Position numbers and translations under genes: made by a program. A stretch of DNA of 64,000 nucleotides, from NCBI GenBank assembly GCA_024509875.1, contig JAMPIV010018790.1, positions 1 to 64,000 on the forward strand. The letters run 5' to 3'. Shown here in pieces: positions 22,843-35,749 of the stretch. Source of the DNA: Oreohelix idahoensis. Its lineage: Eukaryota; Mollusca; Gastropoda; Stylommatophora; Oreohelicidae. Each line of letters starts with the position of its first letter. The first letter of the stretch is position 1. The notes below the pieces were generated by a model. It searched no databases. It was given only the letters and a program-made list of their open reading frames with translations, and was not told the DNA's origin.

Positions 22843-23511
22843 TTAGGGGGGGTATCGGGTTTTGTAGAATTTCGATTTTTCCTGGGGAGGTCTCTGGGTA
22901 TTATTTTCTCGTTGGTTATAATTCTGAGAGGAATTAGAGGAAAAGGATGACTGCTCTAGATTTTGTTTACGAGATGGCTCATCTGTGGGTTTACGTTTAG
23001 TGTTGGGAAGTTCGGCCATTGCATTGGTATAGCGTTCTGCCTTATTGAGTATGTCCTCAAGCCTGACTGCGCCCTGTTCAGCCAAAAATCTACGGGTTTC
23101 GTTTGACAAAGTTGACTTTATCTGTTCCACCAGAACAAGTTCAAGTAGTCCCTCATATGTAAGAGGTAGGTCAGATAATTCAATGCACTTTGTCAAATAG
23201 CCCGTGAGACGTGAAGAGAACTGTGGGAATGTTTCCGTGCTCTCTTTCCGGCTGTTTCTGAACATTTGCAGAAATTTTCGGGCGGTCACCTCAAACCGCT
23301 CTAGCAAGGCCTTTTTCAGCATGCCGTAATCATGTTGGTTGGTTCCCAGCTTTGTATATACGTCATAAGCAGTACTTTTTAATGACGTTGAGAGTTTAAG
23401 TGCCCAGCGGGAACTCTCTAACCCATACAGATTTTCAAGCCTCTCGAATTTTTCTAGATAGCTGTCAATTTTCTCATAGGGACTAGGAAAAAACTCTAAA
23501 GCAAAAGACAT
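22843..23511 (-). CDS. gag: Copy C gag, 222 residues, truncated by a homopolymer length change
   Basis: Identical start and capsid-like region to copy B. The frame closes at KTRYPP because a C run (- strand; 22,846-22,852) has seven rather than six bases. The capsid-like region is complete; only the C-terminal basic tail is lost. Confidence 0.8.
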   Translation of the reverse strand: MSFALEFFPSPYEKIDSYLEKFERLENLYGLESSRWALKLSTSLKSTAYDVYTKLGTNQHDYGMLKKALLERFEVTARKFLQMFRNSRKESTETFPQFSSRLTGYLTKCIELSDLPLTYEGLLELVLVEQIKSTLSNETRRFLAEQGAVRLEDILNKAERYTNAMAELPNTKRKPTDEPSRKQNLEQSSFSSNSSQNYNQRENNTQRPPQEKSKFYKTRYPP

Positions 23512-23608
23512 CGCAGTTAATTGGGCAGATTAAGTGCTTTAGAGGTCCATTGACTGAGACTGGGCGAAGACGGCTCTCCGTTATTTGCAGTAGATGCTCC
23601 CCGACTCT

Positions 23609-23645
23609 CTAAAGCCTTAAGCGCCAGTTCAGTTCATGCTGTCTT

Positions 23646-23716
<71 letters not shown>

Positions 23717-23971
23717 GCGAGCTTCCATCTCTGCCTCAATTTTTTTCTGCTCCAATTGACGATCGTCCGCTTCTTTCTTCCTAGCTTCTGCCCTCTCTTC
23801 TGCTTCCTTCTTCTCTGCTCTATCCTGTGTTTCCTTCCTCTCTGCCCTCTCTTGCTCCGCGTCATATCTTTCAAGTTCTTTGTTGACAAACAGGTTCGCG
23901 GCTTCTCCTTCTAACCCTGAGTCCTTCACCTCCTGTCTCAAAATGGATCTTATCCTAATTCTCTCTGCCAT
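23609..23971 (-). CDS. Copy C upstream charged ORF with a long (RE)n tract
   Basis: It starts MAERIRIRSILRQEV and runs about 120 residues: mixed E/R/K/A coiled-coil-like sequence, then the longest Arg-Glu run of the three copies, encoded by (GA)n at 23,649-23,713. It ends HELNWRLRL. Tract length differs in all three copies, showing ongoing slippage within a coding segment. Function unknown; probably a gag N-terminal domain or accessory protein. Confidence 0.6.
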
Positions 23972-24734
23972 ACCAAAGAACTGGATGCTTCTAAGACTAG
24001 AGAATAGTAAGATGGAACAAGAAGGGGAAAAAACTCAAACTCGCTACGAGAAAAAAAACACAAAGTATAAATTTACTTGCGTTACCTCCTATTTGAAATG
24101 TGCAAACTTATCGCTGCTATTATTGTCACTTAAGACTCTTAACGCAAGCGACTATGCCACTAAAATGGTAAGTTACACTAGAAAAGAATCTACTCTTACT
24201 AACAGTAGAGAAAAATTTATATTAAAACAATTTAAAAGGAAAAAAAAAATTTCCCCTAAAATTTTTAATTCTCCGTCACAAAACTCGCCCCTGAAGTCAA
24301 TTATTGAGATGAGACGTTGTTAACTTAATTTTAAAAATCAGAACAATCCGTCTTTAGCTAAGCTCAACTCTTTTTAACTTCAAAAACCTTTAGTGACTGT
24401 AAAACCAATCACGCAATCCCAGCAAATCTTATAAAGAAAAAATTTAATTTACTCCGCCAGAGGATAATTTAGCTAACCAAATTTATGATTATCCGTACTT
24501 TCTACTGCTGTGGAAAGAAAACAACCTGTAAATATGCTGTGTGGACGACCCAAATACTAAAAGGCGTTGTCTAGGGGTGTAATTAATTATTTATTTATTT
24601 CCCTAAATCACAAAGACAGATCACTCACACTCTATCTAGTTAGACCCAGACTTAGATCAGACTCAAAATTTCTTTATCCCGGCTATGCGATTGCCTCAAA
24701 TGTAGCTCAAGATCCAGGACCAGCCCATAAATAT
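23972..24734 (-). other. Copy C leader
   Basis: Untranslated leader between LTR4 and the first ORF, nearly identical to copy B. No gene seen. Confidence 0.55.
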
Positions 24735-27276
24735 TGTCGTAAATTTATTTTGAGAGAAAGAGTCTTAGAAATAGTAGTCCGGTTTAGAGTGTAGAATGAT
24801 GGTGAAAAGCTCAGTGATAGAAATGTAGAGAGTAAATAGTTGCTTCACAGAGTGCTGGAGGAGAGTAAAGACAGACTTATTTACGAAAAATTGTTTCTCT
24901 CAATCTACTCTTCAGGCTCATACTGGTCAAACAATTATTTGCCAGTTTCCAGACTCACCCCTGCTCTCACACCGATTTGGTGCTTCAAACACACAGACGA
25001 CGTGGATACAACTATCTTAAACAAATAGGGGAAATTTTATGGGCTTTGGGTAGTCCAACACAATAACGATTAAGTTTATGTTGTTTATTAAAGTTAAAAA
25101 GAAAATCACTACAATAATCATTTGTTTACAGCAAGAATTATCAAAAATTACAGAAAAATGCAAATAACAAGGTAGGGAGGGGGTGAAGAAGATTGGTATC
25201 GACTAAGCCCGTCCCGCTTATTAGACAAAGATAAACCCAGTCCAAAGATAGATAGTTATCAGGAACATAGGTAAGTTAACTTAACAGTAAAGTTAATTAC
25301 TCTGAAAAGAGGTGTTACAAAATTAGGTATGGGTGGTAGAAAGAAATCCTGTTCTTCCCAATTGTTCTTCCCTTTACTAAGCAAATGAAAAGGAGGGGGT
25401 TTTAAACAGAGTTTATCAAAACTATCCCACTTAAAGGAACAATGCCGGGATACAGAAAAATGTATTACCCGATAAGCAAGTTAACAAATGGGTTACAAAA
25501 AAGATTTAATTTCATGTCATTCATACACGCGCTAGTAAAGGCCTTCACTCATCTTGCTCTCACTTACCGATTGTGAAAAAATCTGGCACTCCATAGAATA
25601 ACACAACAGCAGTTACACCTCAAACTAAATGTATGAGTGTTTGTTCAAGTTCTAGCCCCAGATTAGCGGGTAGGCGGTCAGCACATAAAAAAAGATCCCG
25701 TAATCGCTGGAAAATGAATCTGTAATTGTGTCTCTTTTCTTAATAACAGTTTCTATGGGAGGGCACGGTCTCTGATACCGGGGTGAGGATGGTGTGGTCT
25801 ATTTGACTTTGCCGCTGATAATAAAATTCTTACGCGTGCTGGTACACTTTATCCGTGAGGTATGGTTTAAGTCCAGTGAGAAAACTAGTCACATCACTGT
25901 TCGGTAAATATGTATTCTCTCTCTGTGTCAGTAAACTAACAAAAGCTCGGGCCAGTGTTCTTCTTCCCGTTACGACTTAATTGGCTTGATGGTGTATTAA
26001 ATTTGTCTTTGGGTGTGCTTTCTTTGCTCTAAGTTAGATAGCGGAATTCCAAACATAGAATCGCCTCAAAGATTAAAAATTTACACAGTCTCAACAAGTT
26101 CTGAGTCAGAGGAACTCTACACACTGTTTATGCTTTGCTTTGCTTAAATTGATTTGCTTTATTGCTTTCTTAATGCTGGGATCGCACAGGTTACGATCAC
26201 TCTGTATGAAAGAAAAAAAAGACATGTAATATACCGAAAAACAAATAATCTTCTAAAGCGCGATGAATTTCCCGTTAAGACTATTTATATACGCTCGCGT
26301 ATTTAATTATGTATTTAATAAAACACTGCGCGAGTTTTAGTGGTTAAAACACACATCTATAATTATAGGACTTAATTAAATTTATTAATTATAAATTCCT
26401 TCGCGACTATAAAAGTTAATTTAAGCATTTAACATCTATTATCTTTTTGGAAATAATATAGCAGGTATATCATTACATTTACAACTGGAACTATTGAGAT
26501 GGTTTAATTTAATAGATTTAAATTAACACAAAATCCAGTGAAATAGAATGAATGAACTAGACCACTGATCACTTTACACAATATATATTACCGCTTTCCA
26601 CAGAAATAGAACTCACTGCAAATATGTATAAAAATCCAAGGGTTAATCTAGCAGGATTTCAAATATAGCTAGTGCTTCTGTTAAGTTCTGGCCAGCGAGT
26701 GATAAAGTGTATTTCTACGTGGTCTGTATATATCTAGAATGAAATGAAAGATTAGTGGGACATGAGAAACTTGACAGCTTTTTAGATCTCAGAAGACTTT
26801 TGGGGATCTGACCGCTAGCCTAAAGAGAGAAGCCGCCCCTGGCCTCTCGTATCTTCGCTCGCTGCTTGCGTCGGCTTTCCCCGTTCGCTTCCACTGCGAT
26901 CGGTTCCGTGTTTAACACCGAGATGCGAAATCGTTTCAGGGACCACTACTGTCTTTGATAGCATGCCGCCCGTCCTTCCTGAGATCTTCCCAGTGTCTTT
27001 CTTCTGACCGCTCTGGTCCATCTTGCGAGCGGTTTAGTGTTCGCGCGGAGATGAGAAATACCTGCGAGAAACTAGCTTCTCTGCTCGGGGATCGTCTCAG
27101 TGTCTTTAGATCTCATGCTGCATACTAAATGAGTCCCGGTGGAATCGGTTCGCTCTGGCGAAACCAAAAAGTTACAACAAATGTTCAGGGGTTCTAATGT
27201 TATGAAAAGCTAAAAGTCCCTTTAATCATCCATCAAATCAGGGAAAATTCACTTGTCGAACTAGACGTACGTCACA
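24735..27276 (-). repeat. LTR4, 5' LTR of copy C (2,542 bp)
   Basis: Starts TGTCGTAAAT at 24,735 and ends TACGTCACA at 27,276, followed by the CATTG target duplication. It defines the R-type variants: AACACACAG near 24,989, three Gs in ATGCCGGGATA near 25,443, AAAGGCC near 25,539, an insertion near 25,605, and GGATGGTGTGG near 25,787. Confidence 0.92.
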
Positions 27277-30069
27277 CATTGCACAAGGGAAATCCCTTTG
27301 CTGAATATGCCAAGGCGCAAAAAGCTGAAGGGAAAAGACAGAAAATGGAATCTGAAGATAGGAGATTGCAAATGCAGGCAAATGAGAGAAAATTTCAAAT
27401 GGAAATTGAAAAACAGAAGATAGAAGCTGAAGAGAGAAAAATTCAACAGCAAATGCAGATTGAAAAACAGAAATTAGAAGCTGAAGAGAAGAAATTAGAA
27501 GCTGAAGAGAGAAAAATTCAACAGCAAAGAGAGGCTGAAGATAAAAAAAATGCAAATGAAAATGGAGGAGAAAAAGCTTCCGATGCAAGCTCAAGAAAAC
27601 CAAAGACTCCACGAGCAAAAATTGGCAGCTATGGAGCTGGAGAAAATAAAGATAGTGAATATGGGTAATTCACAAAATGAGTCAAACAATCAAACAACTT
27701 CTAATAAGGCAAATATTAAATCTCATGATATTAAATTACCTGCTTTCAACCCTACCTGCGACGATATTGCATTATATCTAAATAGATTTGAACTTGCATG
27801 CGAATCTCATAAGATAGACAAGTCGCAATATTGTGCACAACTTATGAAGATACTTAATGGTGAAGCTGCGGATATTATAAGTATGTTGGAGGGTCCTGAC
27901 AAGGGTAACTACGATGTGGCCAGAGCTGCCTTACTAAAGAAATATCAACTTAATGAAGACCGGTATCGTCTTCGCTTTGAGACTCTGTTACCGGAGACTG
28001 TGGTAGAGTTTTCAGAATTCATTACAAACATACGTCTTACGTTCTCACGATAGATCGAACTTTCTAAAACTGAACACACATATGAAGCCCTTATGGACTT
28101 GTTGCTTCGTGACAAAGTCATGTCATCAGTTAATGAGTCTTTTCTTTCCTTTTTACATGAGCGAAAACCTACGAACTTGAAAGATATGGAATAATACTGT
28201 TGCCAATACGTCACGGCACTTCCAAATGTGACTGTTAGCAATTCTCAGGTCAAAGAAGGCTTACCCGTTGCTTCAGCAATGCCATATTATCCTAATTGGC
28301 GACGTAGATCTCAAAGTGTTGATCGAAATTTTGGTGGTAGATATAATCGTAATTTTGGATAGAACCAAGGGGGTCCATCACGTAATGATTCTTCTTCAAG
28401 GAACTGGAGGCAATTTAACGGTCCTCAAAATTTTTGTCCCAATAATTATGGAAGAGGTAACTACAATAGAGGTTATCAACCTTATAATAATTTTTCTCGG
28501 AGACAACAAAGCCCATCAATTAGATATTTTGATCAAAGGGGAAATGACAATCGCAACTATGCTAACTGGGGTTCAAATCAGAACAATAGTTTCAATAGAG
28601 AAAATAACAATACTTCCAACAGAAATAATAGCCGCGACAGATCGCGATATGATGATAGATCAAATAATAGATCGCATCGCCATGCTAACTCTGCTCAACA
28701 AGAGCCCCAAGTTGTTAATAATCAAGGTAACAATAATAATGGTGTCTCTAACACTATTGCTTGCTCTGCTTTCGATTTCGAGAGAGTATCTCAGTGCCCG
28801 GAATGCACAACTTTGTTTCAACCTACGGCTATAACTACCTTGAGTTGCGGCCATCCTCTACCCCCTCTTCCTGCTGCAGCTGCGCATGACGGAAGAGGAT
28901 CTCTTACTCTACATAAGGGTTTTTTGAATAATAATCCAGTCTCAGTTCTCTTTGATTCTGGATGCGCAACTGTTGGAATTAGACAGTCTCTAGTCCATCC
29001 ATCTTGTGCAACAGGTAATATGGTGAAATGTGTGACATTCCGTGGGACAATTGAGACTTTTCCGACTGCCATAGTCCACATTGCCACACCATTTTTCACT
29101 GGATATATACACGCATGTTTTCTCAGAGCACCTATCGCTGACCTTACTGTCGGACAGATACATGGTGTAAAGGTGTATACGCCGGTACAAATTGCTGCTT
29201 GGGAACGGCAAAATAACCTTGCTGCTTCTATCTTAGAGACTATGCCAAAATCTTCTCACGTTATACATTCTGCTAATTTTGTGCAATCTTGCAGTATTGA
29301 TGAGACGAGTGTTCATCATACTAATTTTGGTGCTTCTTGTAGCCCAGTGCGACATACTTCAGTACGTCGTCGCTCTAACTTTGATCCTTCTTTAACTACT
29401 ATTGTAGAAGAAGATCATTCGATTTTGTCTGACACAGACACTAACTTTAGTGCTACGACTGAACCTACATCCAGTCATATTGATTGCAACTTCTTTACTG
29501 CAATGACTAGTGTTTTCTCTGCTACATGTACGAACTTAATTGTTAGTACATATATATACCTTATGAGTTTCTTTACTTTTCTTACTGGGCCTGTTAGCTC
29601 AGTATCTTCGTCTTTTACGACTTTTTGTCGCACTCACTGCTTTTCTTTTAAACTTCGACGTAGGTCCAAGTTTACTACTTGCTGCTTTTGTATCTTTATT
29701 ATATGTTTCTTGCTTTCTTCCTTGCCTAGTACTCAGGCTGTGACTTCATTTGAGCCTGTGAGATATACGCCTTTGTCAACTGCATTTACTTTGTCTTGCG
29801 CAAAATCTCAGATTGTCAGCCATCATGACGCTCTTAGTCATCATTACCATCTTCTAGATTTGCCTTTTGACGTGGGTATCATGTGTATACTCACGACTTT
29901 TCTTTATATAAATTACATGCTACTATTTTTCTCAGATACTTTTATGACCCTGTTTAATTCAGGATTTCAGATTAATCTGTACTACTTTCTCTGTTACCTT
30001 TTCTTACGTAACGGAGGAAGGTTTGATTATCACCATACAAGGGCCAGAAGTTTGCACAGCCACATTTGA
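27277..30069 (+). pseudogene. Outer element gag-protease with a membrane-segment-rich C-terminal region
   Basis: The + strand frame begins with a charged, Q/E/K-rich coiled-coil region (27,280-27,660), then a gag-like domain (IKLPAFNPTCDDIALYLNRF near 27,730). A basic Asn/Arg-rich tail (28,300-28,730) follows, then a CPEC...C-G-H cysteine segment and a retropepsin-like segment with VLFDSGC (about 28,944). After the protease the frame stays open for some 280 codons containing about four hydrophobic stretches (near 29,535-29,605, 29,680-29,735, 29,870-29,960 and 29,965-30,010) and no RT or integrase motif. Breaks: a frameshift near 27,550 in an A run, and in-frame stops TAG 28,051, TAA 28,192 and TAG 28,360. 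It may be a non-autonomous gag-protease element, or an element whose pol was lost. Confidence 0.65.
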
Positions 30070-31343
30070 TAAATTAAAATTAATTGATGTATATCATAGA
30101 GTCTTACCTTTTCCAAACAGAGTTTTCCATTTGTGTTTTTCCACACCGTATGCTTGGCCATGAGAGTCTCTACTACTTGGTTATCTGTTTGAGATGTTTA
30201 CCGTTGGAAGTTTTTGCAAGAATTGCCATTGCTGTGGAGCCATTTTGTCGTCTCATTAGATGGTGTTGAGCTTCTTACAGCATGTTTCTTGATCTTTAGG
30301 ACTTCCAGATGTTGTTTAGAACTTAGTTGAGATATGAGATTGTATTGTATAGGTATATTACTATAATATAGTGTATTAGATAGTATTATATTAGGATATG
30401 ATGTAACTCCTTTTTGATAATATGTTGGTTCATCGTTATGCACCATTGCATTACTATATTGTTCGTATACTTCTGAGTTTTGAAATGATGAACGTATTAC
30501 TACAGTAATGATTATACTATTTTCACTTGATTTATCATGGCGATTTCTGTCCATATTGTACTTTTTGAGAAATATGAAGACATGAGAGAATGTATTTTTT
30601 TCTGGCATTGTAATATTTTTCTTTGCCCGGCGCGTGATTGTGCGCTAGGGGATAACTGTGTACGATATTGGTACTTGAGAAGATATATATTTTTTTCTGA
30701 GGTTGTTGTGTATTTTTTTTCCTCACCCGACGCTTGATGGTGCGTCACCTATAGCTATGTATAATGGTGTTGCTTATTTTGATATCCATTATGTGCTCAT
30801 TATTTGTTACTCGATGAGCGTATTAACTTGGTTGTCATGCACAACAGACTATTTTTTTTTACATGATAGCTAATTACTTATTCTTGGATTAAGATTATCA
30901 TTGTTTTTGTAATGGATGCTAATGTACTATAATGGTGTTCATTTATATAATGCATTGTTTTATGTAATTATTTTTCCTTGATATACCATTGTTTTCTTTA
31001 TACTGATTGCATAGCTTTCTTTCTTTACTGCTCATTCCTCTTGTATTTCATCTGTTCTTTTCACTTTTTATTTTGATGTCATTGCTAGTCTATACGTCAC
31101 ATATCTGCATATTCCATTGAAGTTGATGTACTTCGTATGCTTATCTCTTTACTTTTCTATACTTTACTTCGTTTGCTCTCTACACGTACTTCTATCCATC
31201 TTTGGTTCATGTTGCATATACGACTTTAGATAACGTGATCCTTATGTGTAGAGATTAGTAATTTTTCGACCTCTATATTTTTCTTTGATACATTTTGTCA
31301 CCAAAAAAAAAATGATTATATCATTTTTTTTTCCCCGGGGCGG
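30070..31343 (+). other. Non-coding 3' part of the outer element, ending in a hairpin
   Basis: No ORF with protein-like composition. At 31,302-31,335 an A run, ATGAT, a short loop, ATCAT and a T run make a strong A/T hairpin, followed by CCCCGGGGCGG and then TGTAGATTG. That looks like the edge of an LTR, but the matching LTR was not found. Confidence 0.35.
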
Positions 31344-32260
31344 TGTAGATTGTTAAGGTCTAATTCTAGTCAAGGGGAGTTTATCAGTAATATTCTTGTA
31401 GATGCTGACCGGATTTTTGTTAGCTCCCGTGTTTAGCTGTTTAGGTGTTTAATATAACTTCGCGTATTTTCCAGAATGGTCTAGAACGTTGGTGAACGAA
31501 ATTCAGCTCAGGCGCTGAATTCGCGCTGGGATGATTTTTGAGTGAGCGATGGTCTCTCGCGTTCACTGAGCGGTTTTTTTAGGCGGGGGAAATTTATCGG
31601 GATTCGAATGCTGAGATAGCTTAGAGAAGGGACTGACGATTATGGTCAGTGTGTATCCCCGATATAGAGAATTGTTTGATAAAAGGGATTGTGATATTTC
31701 CTAAGATTTCATAAAAGCCGGGGATATGAAGGCTTTAAAATATTCTGCAGAATGTACCTTCCTAAAGATTTTTCGGGCCATTGGATAGGCCATTATGTTT
31801 GATATCTCTGATGAGAGAGAGATTTGTGAAGGTCGACAGATTATTATAGGGAAGGTGTTTTTCTCCCAGGAGTTATGTTGAGTCTGACGACACAGACATT
31901 ATTGTACTACAACATAGGCAGTTCCCTTTGTTGTAGGAATAATTTGGACTAGGAAACTTTAGCATTATAAACTGCCGTACTTATACAGATGTGGTACTTG
32001 GATTTTTATGCTATGTACTTAACCACCTACGGATTTGGTGTGAATGAGAGGTATTCTATTTTGCTGTGTGCTGTAAACTGTGACTATGTACCTAGTGATG
32101 TCCTCGTGACTGTAGAATATTAAAAACAGTGTAGAACGATCAGAAGTTATAACCTTTTCCTGACTCCTACATGTGTGTTGGTGTGTGTGACTATTGTTGA
32201 CTTACGTTAGAACTACATGCATTCGCGTTCTTGATGTCTGTACATCCACACACCTGATCA
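31344..32260 (+). repeat. Possible 3' LTR of the outer element (right limit uncertain)
   Basis: It begins TGTAGATTGTTAAGG right after the hairpin and G-rich run. No partner LTR is recognisable at the left of the window, so this rests only on position and the TG start. Two-base and tandem-repeat searches by eye gave no clear right end. Confidence 0.25.
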
Positions 32261-32889
32261 GCCACCTGTAAGCCCGACGAATACTGATATGCCTTATCAG
32301 TTCTCCTATCATAACAGCACGTTTACCATCTTTACTGAACCACCACAGTTCTACTCCAGTATTATCTGTAAGTACCCGGCGTTGCCCGGAAGTCTCTCAC
32401 CCTTCAACAACCACAGACACCGAACCTGTCATTATCAAACCCTTTCTCCTATTCCACCATCATCTACCTCAGAATTTACCCTCAATGAGAAATAAGCTTA
32501 ATCCCTCGAGAGAAAACTTTCATTACATTTAAATTGAATAGCTATATATTCACTTTACATTCAAATAAAAAGGTTAATAGTATAGATAGAAAATGTTTAC
32601 ATTAACATCCACACTGATTGGAAAGTGTTCACAATATAGATTGAATATGTTTTCATTTACATCCACACTGATTGAAAAGCTTTGAAACTTTCATTAATTG
32701 TAAAGTGCATATGTTTAAATATACATTTACACTGGTTTGAAAATGAAATATTATAATTAGAATGTACATAAATTCATTCATCTTTCCCTCCCTGCTCCAT
32801 GTGAACTTGGGACTACCTATGCTTTTAGTTCTCTGTAAGAAACTGGCAATAAGCAGTCACCAGTGGTGGTTCATGAATTAATCGTTCTA

Positions 32890-32890
<1 letters not shown>
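32261..32890. other. No gene seen
   Basis: AT-rich sequence with weak internal repetition (for example ATCCACACTGATTG at about 32,608 and 32,662). The frames present are short and low-complexity. Confidence 0.4.
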
Positions 32891-33800
<910 letters not shown>

Positions 33801-33829
33801 TCACAGTGTCTTAAAACTGTAAAAAGGTC

Positions 33830-35515
33830 AGGTTATATTGCGTGTCCTCCCCCACATTTTGTTTGTTACGATGCTAATATAGCTCCAATCGTTTCAAACA
33901 TGCGTGTTTAGTTGGGTAATTTCAAAATTATGTGTCCCGAAATAATGTGCAGGATGCAAAAGGTCACCTCTCCCATATATGGGAATCAAACATACGATGC
34001 CCTGTATGCAAACTCATAAACAATCTGTAAACTCATTCGACAATATATGTTACTTTCCTGCTTTGCCACAAGGTGTGCAGGAAACGATGATGTCATACAT
34101 GTCTGCCCAAAATGTGTCGCACAGACGAGTAATCTCATTATCTGTCGCTTGAGCACATACAATCCGTCTCTTTACCATCTTGACAAAGAACGTACCCTTG
34201 CCTTATCAGTGATTAAACAACTGCGCTGGGCGATTTTAATGTTACTTGGTAGCCTGGTGTCGGGCACATCCGAAATTAACCAACATGGTTGTCGGCTAAT
34301 ATTATCTTATCAGTTCCTTCCCCAGCAGGGAGAAACAGGTAAACAAACAGACATGACGACGTATCGCTGAGAGGAGTGTAAGAATGTTTGAAAATACCAA
34401 ATATCTGCTACATACCAGAGAAAGAAAAAAAGTGGCGACCCGGAAATTTCAGGTAATCAGTCCTCACTTCAATTGAAAAAGGGCACTGCCGTAGTTGAGG
34501 AGAGATCGAGAAGAGGTCGCCCTAAATCCATCTTGTCACAACAATAAAATTAAAAAGCAAATTGTAAGCAAATACACTACAATTGTTAGTTGTGACCAAT
34601 AATCAGCACCACGAAATCGAATAGACTGATATGACTGGGTAATGTCCAAGTTATGGAGGCCAACAGAAAACCAACAAAGACATATACTGAACGAGTTCGG
34701 TGCACAATAAGCTTGCAAATGACATCCCCATGTGATAGTCTGTTCCCAAAGTCTCTGCCTCTCCTCTTGGCCTATTTTGCCTTGTTCATTTACTGTGGGG
34801 CTTTGTTGTATGTTGACTATGGTTTATCGCCTAAAGTTAACATTTGTGATTTTAGTGTCGTAAAACTGGCATAAAACCTGTTGTCACTAAAAAAAAAAAT
34901 ATTAAAATGATGTAAAGAATCTGAGACTGGACGAACACATGAGTTATCTTACCACCTTATGCCAACATTGCTTTCCATGATGGTTGAGTGACCTATTTGT
35001 GATGAAGTCAAATGACATCTGACAGTAGGCTTGGAGCTAAAGTTATAAAACAGAAATTATTTAAGATTACAATATGAGTTTGTGGAAAGCTTTATATTTA
35101 ATTCAGTACCTTTCAGTTCCATATAAAGCACGTGGTCTTCAACAAATTTAAGTCAAGGCATTCTTGTCCTGTACCATCCTTTAAAGTTCTTGTCGTGCAT
35201 TTTTTAATCTCTTTCATGTAAGTCATCTGTTTCCTTTTCCATGTCTTGTTAGATCTCTCTATGTCTCTTACAATGAAGTTCTAGTAGAAGGACTACTTTG
35301 TAATGCTACCAACTGGTTTTATCAATGTGTTACCTGTCCCACTATTCTTCTTCTCATCAATTGTTCCACTGTTTATCTTTGTCTAGTTGCATGCATTACC
35401 TGTATATTTACACTTTGTTTAATCATGCCACGACTGTGACACATATGAACTACTGGGTAGACAGTGAGCAAACCACTCATTTAAACATAAATTGTACAGT
35501 CTTTCTGGTGTAAGA
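33830..35515. other. No gene seen
   Basis: About 1.7 kb without convincing coding sequence. The longest frames (34,047-34,370 and 33,538-33,822, both +) have no recognisable motif and no flanking splice or promoter signals that I can defend. Confidence 0.4.
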
Positions 35516-35634
35516 GGGTCGTCCACATATGACGTCACGCAATGTTGGCCATTTTTTAACCCCCCTTCGTCACACAGCGTCACAAAATTGTGACCCACTC
35601 CCCTTTCAATGCGTGACGTCATGTGTGGACACCC
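35516..35634. mobile_element. 119-bp MITE with about 25-bp terminal inverted repeats
   Basis: The left end (GGGTCGTCCACATATGACGT...) and the reverse complement of the right end (GGGTGTCCACACATGACGT...) match over about 25 bp with a few differences, and both continue CACGCA. The interior has TCACAAAATTGTGACCC, itself near-palindromic. Non-coding DNA-transposon derivative; the parent family is not identified and no clear target duplication was seen. Confidence 0.75.
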
Positions 35635-35749
35635 AAAAGCAGAAAATCAGATAACTACAAAGGCTAGTTAAAACATAATACAGACAAACACAAGATATTT
35701 TTTTTTTACGGAAGATCCTGGAAATGAGTTTATAGTCTGAATTGAATAC

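Larger units (their letters stand above)
963..27276 (-). mobile_element. Tandem array of three Gmr1-like Ty3/gypsy retrotransposons sharing four LTRs
   Basis: The same 2.5-kb LTR occurs four times in one orientation, separated by three copies (A, B, C) of one internal region. Unit spacing is 7,678, 8,216 and 7,878 bp. Each LTR starts TGTCGTAAAT and ends TACGTCACA on the + strand, and the elements read on the - strand. Copy A lacks roughly 120-200 bp of leader near 8,603. Copy B carries a 351-bp LINE fragment. The array is bounded by CATTG on both sides, so it derives from one integration later expanded by recombination between LTRs. The order protease-integrase-RT-RNase H, with integrase upstream of RT, is that reported for Gmr1-type Ty3/gypsy elements. 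Every copy has private frame breaks in pol. Confidence 0.92.

Noticed and set aside
22716..22845. Stop-codon readthrough joining gag and pol in copies A and C
   Set aside because: Three stops lie between them in that frame, while copy B shows a clean overlap in a different frame, so the seven-C state is better read as a mutation.
32371..32390. CCCGGCGTTGCCCGG as a Helitron terminal hairpin
   Set aside because: No CTRR end follows, and no other Helitron end is visible here.
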